Origin: an uncultured Mycoplasmatota bacterium
GTDB taxonomy: Bacteria; Bacillota_I; Bacilli_A; RF39; UBA660
Direction of reading: 5' to 3'
DNA: 19,166 nucleotides
NCBI GenBank assembly: GCA_900546055.1
Contig: URBG01000025.1
Coordinates: 1 to 19,166, forward strand
Shown: in pieces, positions 1 to 6,691 of the stretch
Layout of the letters: every line of letters begins with the position of its first letter
How positions within the stretch are numbered: the stretch's first letter is position 1
The notes under the pieces: generated by a model
What the model saw: only the letters and a program-made list of their open reading frames with translations
Databases searched by the model: none
Told to the model about the DNA's origin: nothing
Made by a program: the position numbers and the translations under genes

Positions 1-35
1 CCCTATTGTCAATAATTTTAAGCGAAATTGGCAAT

Positions 36-60
36 AAAAAAACAGAGTTTAAACTCTGTT
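36..60 (-). terminator. Intrinsic terminator of the bactofilin-like gene
   Basis: A perfect 20-base palindrome (41-60, aacagagtttaaactctgtt) is followed, reading the minus strand, by a run of seven U (complement of the A run at 36-42, whose last two bases fall in the palindrome). The hairpin's first two bases are the last two of the TAA stop codon (59-61) of the minus-strand gene. No T run follows on the plus strand, so it should act in one direction only. Confidence 0.85.
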
Positions 61-1144
61 AATTATCATCTTTTGAATTTTTTACAACATCAAATATTAG
101 TCCCAAACCAACTAGTGTTGTTATAATTGATACTAAAGTTCTAACACCTGGAATTAATCCTAAGATTAGAAGGATAAATAACCCAATTAATCCAAAGAAT
201 AAAATGTGACCGCTCTTATTAAATACTTTCTGCCAAATCTTATAACCAATTAAATAGGCAGCAAAGATCGTAGATAAGTAAATAGCAATTCCGTATAGGA
301 GAATTAGAATTATACCTAATGGGATACCAATCATCGTGCAGCATAGAAGAACAGCTACTACGGGAACTAGTATCATAACAACTAAGCCTTTAGTAAAGAC
401 TTCAACGCCTTCACCTAATGTTGTCTTTTCATACTTATTATTTATTTTACTGAAAGCCGCTGGACAGAATAAGGAAATAGCAGCAAATACTAAAGCTAAA
501 CATAGGAATGACCAAATCTTAGCAGAAACGGTAGCAAAATAATTTTGATCATCATGAGTTTGAATAGCTGGTGTTTTTTCAACTTTAGCTATATTCGCTT
601 TATCGTCAACTTTATATTTTGCATCTTCTGGATAGTATAGTGTTCCTTTAATTGTGGTATCCTTTTCAACAGTTATGTTTTCAGCATAAATTTTAACGTT
701 TCCTTTAATAGAAACATTTTTTAAAGTAACTTTTTTTGCATACAAACTAACATTACGGTTGAATACACCATTTAATTCAATATCAGAACCTGCAATAATG
801 GCATCCCTTTTGAAGATTGATTTATCACTCGTGGTAACTAAATTACCAAGAATAAAAGCATCATTATTAACAGTACCATTAGTGGTTACTGAGTTACCAA
901 CTATAATCCCATAGTCAGCTTCACCATTTAAAGAAATTTTATTACCAGCACCAATGGCTAAACCTTTGATGGTTCCGTCAAAGCTTACAGACTCACCAGC
1001 AACTGCTACTGATGAGTTATAAACTTCATCCATAACGACATCGGTATCAGCTTTACTAACAAAATGTTCAATTTCCTTAGCCTCTGCTTTTGGAATTACA
1101 ACAAACATCAATAAAACTAAAAGCAATACTTTCAACTTTTTCAT
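59..1144 (-). CDS. Secreted bactofilin-like (polymer-forming) protein with C-terminal membrane segments
   Basis: 361 residues. Residues 1-22 form a signal peptide (KK start, hydrophobic core, AEA cleavage site). Residues about 40-165 show short repeats of the kind V.G..V..NG.I.. (GESVSFDGTIKG, GNSVTTNGTVN, GSDIELNGVFN, KNVSIKGNVK), as in bactofilin/DUF583-type right-handed beta-helices. A lysine/aspartate linker follows, then hydrophobic segments at about 207-232, 252-302 and 313-355. Bactofilins proper are cytoplasmic polymers; forms with a signal peptide and C-terminal membrane anchor are a recognised but poorly characterised group. The helix is therefore predicted outside the membrane, perhaps as an envelope scaffold; this is inference. 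Start supported by AGGTGA four bases upstream. Monocistronic, with its own extended -10 promoter and terminator, divergent from the UPF0316 gene. Confidence 0.8.
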   Translation of the reverse strand: MKKLKVLLLVLLMFVVIPKAEAKEIEHFVSKADTDVVMDEVYNSSVAVAGESVSFDGTIKGLAIGAGNKISLNGEADYGIIVGNSVTTNGTVNNDAFILGNLVTTSDKSIFKRDAIIAGSDIELNGVFNRNVSLYAKKVTLKNVSIKGNVKIYAENITVEKDTTIKGTLYYPEDAKYKVDDKANIAKVEKTPAIQTHDDQNYFATVSAKIWSFLCLALVFAAISLFCPAAFSKINNKYEKTTLGEGVEVFTKGLVVMILVPVVAVLLCCTMIGIPLGIILILLYGIAIYLSTIFAAYLIGYKIWQKVFNKSGHILFFGLIGLFILLILGLIPGVRTLVSIITTLVGLGLIFDVVKNSKDDN

Positions 1145-1161
1145 ATTATCACCTATTTAAA

Positions 1162-1190
1162 ATATTAGCACATATCTTTAGTTTTGTAAA
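1162..1190 (-). promoter_or_regulatory. Promoter of the bactofilin-like gene
   Basis: On the minus strand TTTACA (1185-1190) is followed by a 17-base spacer and TAATAT (1162-1167), with TG one base upstream of the -10 (extended -10). The ATG lies about 18 bases downstream of the -10, leaving a very short leader that carries the ribosome site. Confidence 0.65.
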
Positions 1191-1234
1191 TAATTTTAAA
1201 GGTTTCCCGCATAATAATAGCGAGGTGAACTTTC

Positions 1235-1738
1235 ATGATCTGGTTATGTTTAAAGATATTCCTTACTAGAATATTAGATGTTTCGCTTGGAACTTTTAGA
1301 ACTATAGTTTTAGTAAAAGGAAAAAATGTTTTAGCTGGAATAATTGGTTTTTTTGAAGTTTTTGTATGGTTTGTCGTTGTTCAAGAAGCACTTAATACCC
1401 CTAATACAAGTATTTGGATTGCTATTTTCTATTCGTTAGGTTTTGCGGCGGGAACAATTATTGGCGGTTATATTACTAATTACTTTATTAGGACGCCAAT
1501 TTCTTTGCAGATAATTACAACTAGTGATAAAATGGCTGATTTTTTACATGACAAAGGCTTTGGAGTATCGGTTTTAAAAGTTCAAGGCAAAGAGGGAATT
1601 AGAAATATGCTTATTTTGGAAACAACTGATGATAATTATAAGGAACTTATGAGTTTGATTAGATTGGTTGACGAAAAGGCTTTTGTCGTTGTCGATGAAA
1701 AGAAATTTGTTCATAATGGCTTTTTCTTACGAAAATAA
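1235..1738 (+). CDS. UPF0316 / DUF2179 family membrane protein (YebE-like)
   Basis: 167 residues. The N-terminal half has three hydrophobic segments (about 1-20, 32-52, 58-84) and the signature RILDVSLGTFRTIVLVKG (12-29), typical of the DUF5698/UPF0316 family. The C-terminal half (about 90-160) is a soluble DUF2179 domain with the characteristic G.GV.VL.V.GKEG.R..L pattern, a fold also found in YitT-type proteins. The biochemical function of the family is unknown. AGGTGA (1223-1228) sits six bases before the ATG. The promoter is weak (an AT-rich -10-like element near 1210-1216 and no clear -35). The gene is convergent with the thioredoxin-like gene; a terminator hairpin begins two bases after its stop. 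Confidence 0.85.
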   Translation: MIWLCLKIFLTRILDVSLGTFRTIVLVKGKNVLAGIIGFFEVFVWFVVVQEALNTPNTSIWIAIFYSLGFAAGTIIGGYITNYFIRTPISLQIITTSDKMADFLHDKGFGVSVLKVQGKEGIRNMLILETTDDNYKELMSLIRLVDEKAFVVVDEKKFVHNGFFLRK

Positions 1739-1758
1739 AAAACTGCAATTAGCAGTTT
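1734..1758 (-). terminator. Terminator between convergent genes
   Basis: Stem aaactgc/gcagttt (1740-1746 with 1752-1758) and loop aatta. On the minus strand it is followed by a U-rich tract (complement of 1734-1740), so it mainly ends the thioredoxin-like gene, whose TAA (1757-1759) is partly in the stem. For the plus-strand gene ending at 1738 there is no T run, so it is probably weaker in that direction. Confidence 0.75.
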
Positions 1759-2443
1759 AACAACTTTCGTTACATGTTCCATATATTTTATTAATATTAT
1801 TAGTATAAATTTGATTTAGTTCTTCTTTTTGCTTTTTGGTTAAGCCTTTATAGGGATCGCTTTGTGATTCAACTGTATCGGTATGAATACCAACTACTTT
1901 ACCCCCCATAACAAAGACAACGGTTGGAAAGTAAATTCTTTTAATGCTTTCATCATTAAGTCCATCGTATGGATCTAAATAGTCTTTAAGTTTTTCAACT
2001 AGTTTATAATATTCTTTTGTGCCCTTTTTTGTGGTTACTACTTTACCTTTGGCGTCTAAGGTTTTTGTATCTCTAATTGGTTCGGCATTAAAATAATAAA
2101 CATTATCTACTTCGCTTTTTTTGGCAGCGTCGATTAATACTGGAAGAGCATTACGACACCAAGGACATTCTGGAAATCCTAAATACAATATACCAGTTCC
2201 GTCATCAAGTAAATTCATAACGTCATCGAAACTAGCATATGTCACATTATTATCTTTTGGAAGATGAACGGTTGGATATTTTTTGCCTTTATCATTTTTT
2301 TTGTTATTTAATTCTTCATACTCGGTTTTAAAACGGTGCTCATCTGCAGTAATATGATCATCTAAAACAAAATATAAGATGATTCCGATGATGATAAATA
2401 TTCCTAGTATTATGGCAATTTTAATAATTGTTTTTTTATCCAT
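1757..2443 (-). CDS. Membrane-anchored thioredoxin-like protein (CPWC)
   Basis: 228 residues from the preferred start. An upstream in-frame ATG at 2449 lies only one base after the GGAG ribosome site, whereas the ATG at 2443 is seven bases away, so 2443 is chosen. Residues 5-27 form one N-terminal transmembrane helix, so the rest should be outside the cell. A thioredoxin fold follows, with ILYLGFPECPWC (CPWC at 93-96) and a cis-proline segment YFPTVVFV (P173). This resembles thioredoxin-like proteins annotated as bacteriocin transport accessory or TlpA-like. The C-terminus has a second Cys pair, CNESC (224 and 228). The role is probably extracytoplasmic disulfide exchange; the substrate is unknown. 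It lies 46 bases after the lipoprotein gene and has its own strong promoter, so it may also be read from the upstream operon. Confidence 0.82.
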   Translation of the reverse strand: MDKKTIIKIAIILGIFIIIGIILYFVLDDHITADEHRFKTEYEELNNKKNDKGKKYPTVHLPKDNNVTYASFDDVMNLLDDGTGILYLGFPECPWCRNALPVLIDAAKKSEVDNVYYFNAEPIRDTKTLDAKGKVVTTKKGTKEYYKLVEKLKDYLDPYDGLNDESIKRIYFPTVVFVMGGKVVGIHTDTVESQSDPYKGLTKKQKEELNQIYTNNINKIYGTCNESC

Positions 2444-2466
2444 AACCATTCTCCTAACTTACAACT

Positions 2467-2495
2467 ATAATATAATATTTATTTTTCTTTGTCAA
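2467..2495 (-). promoter_or_regulatory. Promoter of the thioredoxin-like gene
   Basis: TTGACA (2490-2495), 17-base spacer, TATTAT (2467-2472) on the minus strand. The -35 directly abuts the stop codon (2496-2498) of the upstream lipoprotein gene. No terminator hairpin separates the two genes, so read-through is also likely. Confidence 0.8.
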
Positions 2496-3089
2496 TTAAT
2501 AGCTTAATTCCTGGTAACCTTCTAGAATGTTAAATTTATCATTATCTACTTTAGTAGAAATACTAACAAATTCAGTCATATTCTCGGTTAATGGAGTTAT
2601 ATTTTTTATATATTTTAGTTTATCATTTTTAAAGTAATAAACTGTCGTCCCTCCGGTGTATGTATACTCCTCATAAATGTATTTAGTAAGCCCCATTCTT
2701 TCTTTACCCGTTTTATACTTTTGAGTTTTTAGCTGCTCCATGTCTGTTGGTAAATATCCTAAAGCATAATTGGTGTTTGAAACAATGTTTTCCACAGTAT
2801 AAGTTTTATTGGAGTTATTTAATGTATAACGTTTCCCATCTTTTTCAATGGTTGTAGATGTTTCATTTTTATCTTTGACTTGGTAATACTCTTTATTATT
2901 ACTGTGAATAATCGTAATATCACGATTTTCATTTTTTAATTTTAAAGTATATTCAGCTTGACTATAATCTTCATTTATGAAAAATTGATAGGTTTTTGAA
3001 TCCCCTTGAGCATTCACAACATTTGTAACTTTATCTGTGCATCCAGTTAAAAGAAAACATCCACATAAAATTAAAACTATTTTTTTCAT
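2496..3089 (-). CDS. Lipoprotein of unknown function
   Basis: 197 residues. The first 16 are a lipoprotein signal peptide ending in lipobox LLTGC, with Cys17 as the predicted lipidated residue; two further Cys lie in the signal. The mature part (18-197) is hydrophilic, rich in Thr, Lys, Asn and Tyr, and looks mostly beta (alternating patterns such as YTLKLKNENRDITIIH and TTVYYFKNDKLKYIKNI), like the family of small lipoproteins that load or sense envelope components. I do not recognise a named domain. The ribosome site AGGTGA overlaps the TAG of the polyprenyl synthetase gene just upstream, with a 9-base gap between the reading frames, so translation of the two is probably coupled and they form one transcription unit. 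Confidence 0.75.
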   Translation of the reverse strand: MKKIVLILCGCFLLTGCTDKVTNVVNAQGDSKTYQFFINEDYSQAEYTLKLKNENRDITIIHSNNKEYYQVKDKNETSTTIEKDGKRYTLNNSNKTYTVENIVSNTNYALGYLPTDMEQLKTQKYKTGKERMGLTKYIYEEYTYTGGTTVYYFKNDKLKYIKNITPLTENMTEFVSISTKVDNDKFNILEGYQELSY

Positions 3090-3098
3090 TTATATCAC

Positions 3099-4376
3099 CT
3101 ACTTTGAACGATTTTGAAGATAAACAATAAAGCCTTTTAAAATGCCTTTAGCTTTTTTATTAAGGCTATCATCTTTATCTATTTCTGACAAGCTATGGCT
3201 GAAAAGTTTATTCATAGTATCTTCGGCATATTTTTTAGCCCCTGATTTTTCAAAGATGGTTTTTACTTCTTCAATATTTTCGATTGTTAAATTTGGTTTA
3301 CCATAATATTTTAGTAATTCTTCTTGGTATTTTGTCTGCATAGCAAAAGAATATAATATAGTTTGTTTGAACTCTTCAATATCAGAGTTAGTTGACTTGC
3401 CTAACAGATTAGAGTCGCCATATATTCCTAAAATATCATCTTTAATTTGGAAGGCAATACCAACATTCAATAAAATACTTTCGATCTTTTTGATGTTTTT
3501 TTCTTCCATACCACCTAAGGTAAGACCTAAACAATATGGTCCGATTACGGAATACCAAGCGGTTTTTAATTTGTAAACTTCCATAATTTTTTCTTCTAAA
3601 TTAGGGTCAGTATCAAAGAATTCTTCTTTAAACGGTAAAATAATATCGATCATTTCGCCTTTACAGGTTTTAATTGCGGTTTGATGATAATAAGATAAAA
3701 TATTACCGAGGTTGGTATTTTCTTTATAACCTTGGACAATTAATTCATTGGCTAAATAAAAACCTAAATCCCCAATACAAATGGCCATGGAATCAGAAAA
3801 TTTTTGTCTTTTTTGCTTAAAATCTTTTTGCTCTGTTTCTTTATTGAAATGTTTGTTATAAGATACAGGAATGGTTTCTTTTCCACGTCTTAAAACGGCA
3901 TTATCAATTATATCATCATGAATTAAAATTGATGTTTGGAAAAGTTCTAGGGCTAAAGCTAAGTTAAGATAATTATCATCTTTATTGCCCATGCTTTGAT
4001 AGCCTAAAGCAACTAAAGTGGCTCTTAAAAATTTACCATTGTCGTTCATTCTAACAAACTCAGAAATAGCTTTTTTTATTTCTTCGTTTTTATCTTCATT
4101 TAGTAAACTATTATTATAATTATTCATGCCATCATTGCATGTTTTTTTTATTTTTAAATAGAACTTTAAAAATTCATACATGTTTTGAATATCATCACAA
4201 TTAATGCTTGTTAATTTGCTTTCAAAAACTAATTCAGTGTTTTTAAGCTCATTTTTATTGGCAAAAAACCAATCAATAAACTCTCTTCCATTAGAAAAAT
4301 AAGCTATATTATCAGCAGTTTTTTCTTGGATATCAATAAAAATTATTTTGTATTTTGATGTTTCATTATTAGGCAT
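3099..4376 (-). CDS. Polyprenyl (isoprenyl diphosphate) synthetase with N-terminal extension
   Basis: 425 residues; the usual length is about 290-350. The catalytic all-helical domain starts near residue 95. It has GKFLRA (114-119, the GKxxRP-type diphosphate site), the first aspartate-rich motif HDDIID (153-158) followed by RR (163-164), and the second motif FQIKDDILGIYGD (309-321). In the last, the final Asp of DDxxD is Gly, a variant also seen in other family members. The enzyme condenses isopentenyl diphosphate with an allylic diphosphate to make a linear prenyl chain for a lipid carrier or quinone; the chain length cannot be read with confidence. Residues 1 to about 90 are a polar segment of unknown nature. 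AGGAGG five bases before the ATG fixes the start. First gene of an operon with the lipoprotein. Confidence 0.9.
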   Translation of the reverse strand: MPNNETSKYKIIFIDIQEKTADNIAYFSNGREFIDWFFANKNELKNTELVFESKLTSINCDDIQNMYEFLKFYLKIKKTCNDGMNNYNNSLLNEDKNEEIKKAISEFVRMNDNGKFLRATLVALGYQSMGNKDDNYLNLALALELFQTSILIHDDIIDNAVLRRGKETIPVSYNKHFNKETEQKDFKQKRQKFSDSMAICIGDLGFYLANELIVQGYKENTNLGNILSYYHQTAIKTCKGEMIDIILPFKEEFFDTDPNLEEKIMEVYKLKTAWYSVIGPYCLGLTLGGMEEKNIKKIESILLNVGIAFQIKDDILGIYGDSNLLGKSTNSDIEEFKQTILYSFAMQTKYQEELLKYYGKPNLTIENIEEVKTIFEKSGAKKYAEDTMNKLFSHSLSEIDKDDSLNKKAKGILKGFIVYLQNRSK

Positions 4377-4402
4377 ACTGTCCTCCTATAACTATATAAA
4401 AC

Positions 4403-4411
4403 ATTATATCA
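4403..4411 (-). promoter_or_regulatory. Extended -10 promoter of the polyprenyl synthetase operon
   Basis: TGATATAAT on the minus strand, a perfect extended -10 with no convincing -35 17 bases upstream. The same nine bases occur upstream of the genes starting at 13745 and 18017. Confidence 0.6.
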
Positions 4412-4439
4412 TAAGTTTTATATAATTTATACTTCTTCG

Positions 4440-4470
4440 AAAAAGAAAATACCAAATATCTTGGTATTTT
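4440..4470 (-). terminator. Terminator of the LRR surface-protein gene
   Basis: Stem aaaataccaa/ttggtatttt (4446-4455 with 4461-4470), loop atatc, with a U-rich run downstream on the minus strand (complement of 4440-4449). The 5' side of the hairpin includes two bases of the TAA stop (4469-4471). Confidence 0.85.
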
Positions 4471-5938
4471 AATTTGTGCCTGTCCAATTGATTTGGGCTT
4501 TAGTGGCTCCCCATGGACTTCCAGTTATACTTCCTTCTTTTTTATTAATAGTTATTGATGTTATTGGGTTATATGTACTACCTGACTCAAACGCGTTTTC
4601 TCCGATACTTGTAACAGTACTTGGAATATTAAGTATATTAAGTTTGTTTCCCAAAAAAGCTCTATAACCAATTGACATCAAGCCTTCATTTAATGTCAAA
4701 TTCTGTATCCCTGCATAGGCAAAGGCTGCCACGTCTATTTTTTTTACGTTACTTGGAATTTCCAGACTTGTTAAATTAACCTGTCTGAAAGCATAAGTTT
4801 TAATGATTTCAACACTTGAAGGAAGTTGTAAATCAACCGCACTTGAACCACCGTAAGAATCTAATACTTTATAGTCGATACTACCATCGGAATTTCGTCC
4901 ATATATGTAAGCTGACTCTCCCTCTATTTTATTTTTAGAAAAAACACCTCCGCCTAAATATTTAACGGTATTCGGAATATTAAGTGAAGTTAATGTATTA
5001 TCCCAAAAAGCGCAGTTATCAATCCTTTCTACTGTTGCTGGTAACTCTAAATTTGTTATTTTATTGCCTTGAAATGCGCCTTCATTGATTTGACGAAGAG
5101 AATCGCTTAGTTTTAAATTTGTTATTTTATTATTGGCAAAAGCAAATCTTCCTACTATTATAAGTGAATCCGGTAAAATAGCACTTGTAATGTTTTTATT
5201 GCTTAAGGGAGACACAATTTTAGATAGATTGTCATCCCATTTTCCATCTTGAATCTCAGTTACGGTATAACCATCGATTGTTTCTGGAATAACAACATCG
5301 GTCCCACATTTTTCATCGTAGTCAGTTATTGTTAAAGTTCCATTTTCTAAAACTTTTCCTGTATAACATTTATCTTCAGTAGTATGAGTTATGCCTACAT
5401 CACTTTGTTCATAAGTTAAAGTCAATTTTATATCGATATTTGTGACATTTGGTTGGACTGTTATATCATCATTGTATTTGATCCAAACATTATAATATTC
5501 GGTTTCATTTGGTCCAATTATTAATCTTCGTTCTGTTAAGTCTGTATTTGTTTCAATACTAGCGACATTGCTGTCGGCATACGCTCCGCACTGTAAAGCG
5601 TTACTTTTTCCGCAGGTTAAGCTTCCTAATTTAGCTATAGCAGCTAAACTTCCTTTATTAGTTACAGCTACTTTATAATAGATATAGTTGCCTGGTGATT
5701 CTAATCCCACTTTGAAGCTTGCGCTTTCTTTGTCGAAGGTTGGTTCTGATATTTCAGTGACATTTCCTTTAGTTTTATCTTTGGTTATTCCAGTTATTTG
5801 GACATCCCATGTGCTTGAGATATTACTTGTTCCTTGGATATTTAGTACTGTTTGAAACGCTGCATAACCTATTGCCATTAAAAGAACTATACTTGATAGT
5901 CCAATAATTATGATGTTTCTTTGTTTTGCTTTGTTCAT
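4469..5938 (-). CDS. Leucine-rich-repeat (LRR_5/BspA-type) surface protein with TasA/camelysin-like head
   Basis: 489 residues. Residues 8-26 are a hydrophobic export segment followed by the GYAAFQTVLNIQGTSN motif that opens many surface proteins of this lineage. Residues about 35-180 are a beta-rich domain resembling TasA/camelysin-type heads, with Cys109/Cys117. A linker domain (about 185-235) carries Cys191/Cys211. From about 240 to 465 there are repeats of the LRR_5 kind, recognisable by motifs such as LPDSLIIVGRFAFANN, LPATVERIDNCAFWDN and IPSTVTSIGENAF. The protein ends in INWTG with no LPXTG motif or C-terminal helix, so retention would rely on the uncleaved N-terminal helix or assembly. 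It is probably an adhesion or binding protein; the ligand is unknown. GGAG lies about eight bases before the ATG. Confidence 0.85.
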   Translation of the reverse strand: MNKAKQRNIIIIGLSSIVLLMAIGYAAFQTVLNIQGTSNISSTWDVQITGITKDKTKGNVTEISEPTFDKESASFKVGLESPGNYIYYKVAVTNKGSLAAIAKLGSLTCGKSNALQCGAYADSNVASIETNTDLTERRLIIGPNETEYYNVWIKYNDDITVQPNVTNIDIKLTLTYEQSDVGITHTTEDKCYTGKVLENGTLTITDYDEKCGTDVVIPETIDGYTVTEIQDGKWDDNLSKIVSPLSNKNITSAILPDSLIIVGRFAFANNKITNLKLSDSLRQINEGAFQGNKITNLELPATVERIDNCAFWDNTLTSLNIPNTVKYLGGGVFSKNKIEGESAYIYGRNSDGSIDYKVLDSYGGSSAVDLQLPSSVEIIKTYAFRQVNLTSLEIPSNVKKIDVAAFAYAGIQNLTLNEGLMSIGYRAFLGNKLNILNIPSTVTSIGENAFESGSTYNPITSITINKKEGSITGSPWGATKAQINWTGTN

Positions 5939-6005
5939 AGCTCTCTCTCCTACTTATACTAGCTAGGCTTATTATTCCCTTTTATTGTTATTTTATTATA
6001 CATTG

Positions 6006-6034
6006 ATTATATAGCAATTTTGGGGGTAACGCAA
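6006..6034 (-). promoter_or_regulatory. Promoter of the LRR surface-protein gene
   Basis: TTGCGT (6029-6034), 17-base spacer containing a C5 run, TATAAT (6006-6011) on the minus strand. The transcribed leader is about 60 bases. It lies in the 152-base region between this gene and the divergent XRE regulator. Confidence 0.65.
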
Positions 6035-6090
6035 GTATCTTATTTAGGCTTTTAGGTTATTATACAATAAGCTAAAGAAGGTGTTATCAG

Positions 6091-6309
6091 ATGGTGAAAA
6101 TAAATATTGAAAAATTGTTAAAAGAAAATAAAAGATCTAAGTATTGGCTATGTCAAAAAATGAATATTACTTCAAGAAACTTGAATCGCATTATTCGCGG
6201 GCAAACTAGTTCGATATCTTTTAAATATATCGAGGAATTCTGCCTATATTTAAACTGCTCACCTGGTGATTTATTTACTGTTGTTAAAGAGAAAGAATTG
6301 ATGCATTAA
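6091..6309 (+). CDS. Small XRE-family (Cro/CI type) helix-turn-helix regulator
   Basis: 72 residues, essentially one HTH_3/HTH_26 domain. It has a first helix (about 5-20), then SKYWLCQKMNI and TSRNLNRIIRGQTSSISFKYIEEFCLYLNCSPGDLF, the usual ending of YozG-like stand-alone Cro/CI regulators. No effector domain is present. AAGGTG is seven bases before the ATG. It is divergent from the LRR surface-protein gene, so control of that gene and of itself is plausible but unproven. The promoter is not clear: TATTATAC near 6058-6065 lacks a good -35. The gene is convergent with the GntR gene of the ABC cassette and shares its bidirectional terminator. Confidence 0.85.
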   Translation: MVKINIEKLLKENKRSKYWLCQKMNITSRNLNRIIRGQTSSISFKYIEEFCLYLNCSPGDLFTVVKEKELMH

Positions 6310-6310
6310 A

Positions 6311-6338
6311 AAAATAGTAGAAAATTTTCTACTATTTT
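6311..6338. terminator. Bidirectional terminator between the XRE and GntR genes
   Basis: A perfect 28-base palindrome whose arms begin and end with four A and four T. The plus-strand stop TAA (6307-6309) ends one base before it. The minus-strand stop TAG (6332-6334) lies inside the stem. A/T runs on both sides suit termination in both directions. Confidence 0.85.
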
Positions 6339-6691
6339 AATTTGTTTATAATTTCTTCTTTAGAAATGCCTAATTTCATGAGTTCTTCAATTTTACTTTT
6401 AATTTCTTCAATACCTTCAGTTATTTTTTCAGTTTTTACATCTTTGGTATTGTCAGCAATAAAAGTTCCTTTGGTTGAAATCGTCACAATCACCCCATTG
6501 TTCTCTAATTCAGTATAAGCTTTACGAACAGTATTGGGATTTACTCCTAAATCTGCGGCCATTTCTCTTGTTGAAGGGAGTTTATCCCCAGAGTTTAAAA
6601 TTCCTAAAGCGACATAACGTTCTATTTGGCTAACAATTTGTTTAAAGATTGGTTCTCTACTTTGATAATCTAAGGTTACAACATTATTCAT
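6332..6691 (-). CDS. GntR-family (YtrA subfamily) transcriptional regulator
   Basis: 119 residues from the chosen start: the ATG at 6691 has AGGTGA four bases upstream, while the in-frame ATG at 6706 has no suitable site. The winged-helix domain (about 6-75) has the family pattern LDYQSREPIFKQIVSQIERYVA and LPSTREMAADLGVNPNTVRKAYTELE, followed by a wing (TISTKGTFI). The C-terminus is a short helical tail of about 45 residues, as in the YtrA subfamily, rather than a large ligand-binding domain. It is the last gene of a three-gene ABC cassette; its start overlaps the permease stop by eight bases, which predicts translational coupling. The likely target is the inverted repeat at 9602-9622 in front of the cassette. 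Confidence 0.88.
   Translation of the reverse strand: MNNVVTLDYQSREPIFKQIVSQIERYVALGILNSGDKLPSTREMAADLGVNPNTVRKAYTELENNGVIVTISTKGTFIADNTKDVKTEKITEGIEEIKSKIEELMKLGISKEEIINKLK

Noticed and set aside
6..34. Imperfect inverted repeat ttgtcaat / attggcaa near the left edge.
   Set aside because: One mismatch in eight and no T run on either side; it is too weak to call a terminator or operator.
2..62. Possible C-terminal end of a plus-strand gene at the left edge (two frames, ending in TAA at 35-37 or 60-62).
   Set aside because: Only 11-19 residues are visible, both frames look equally plausible, and no family tail is recognisable, so neither can be supported.
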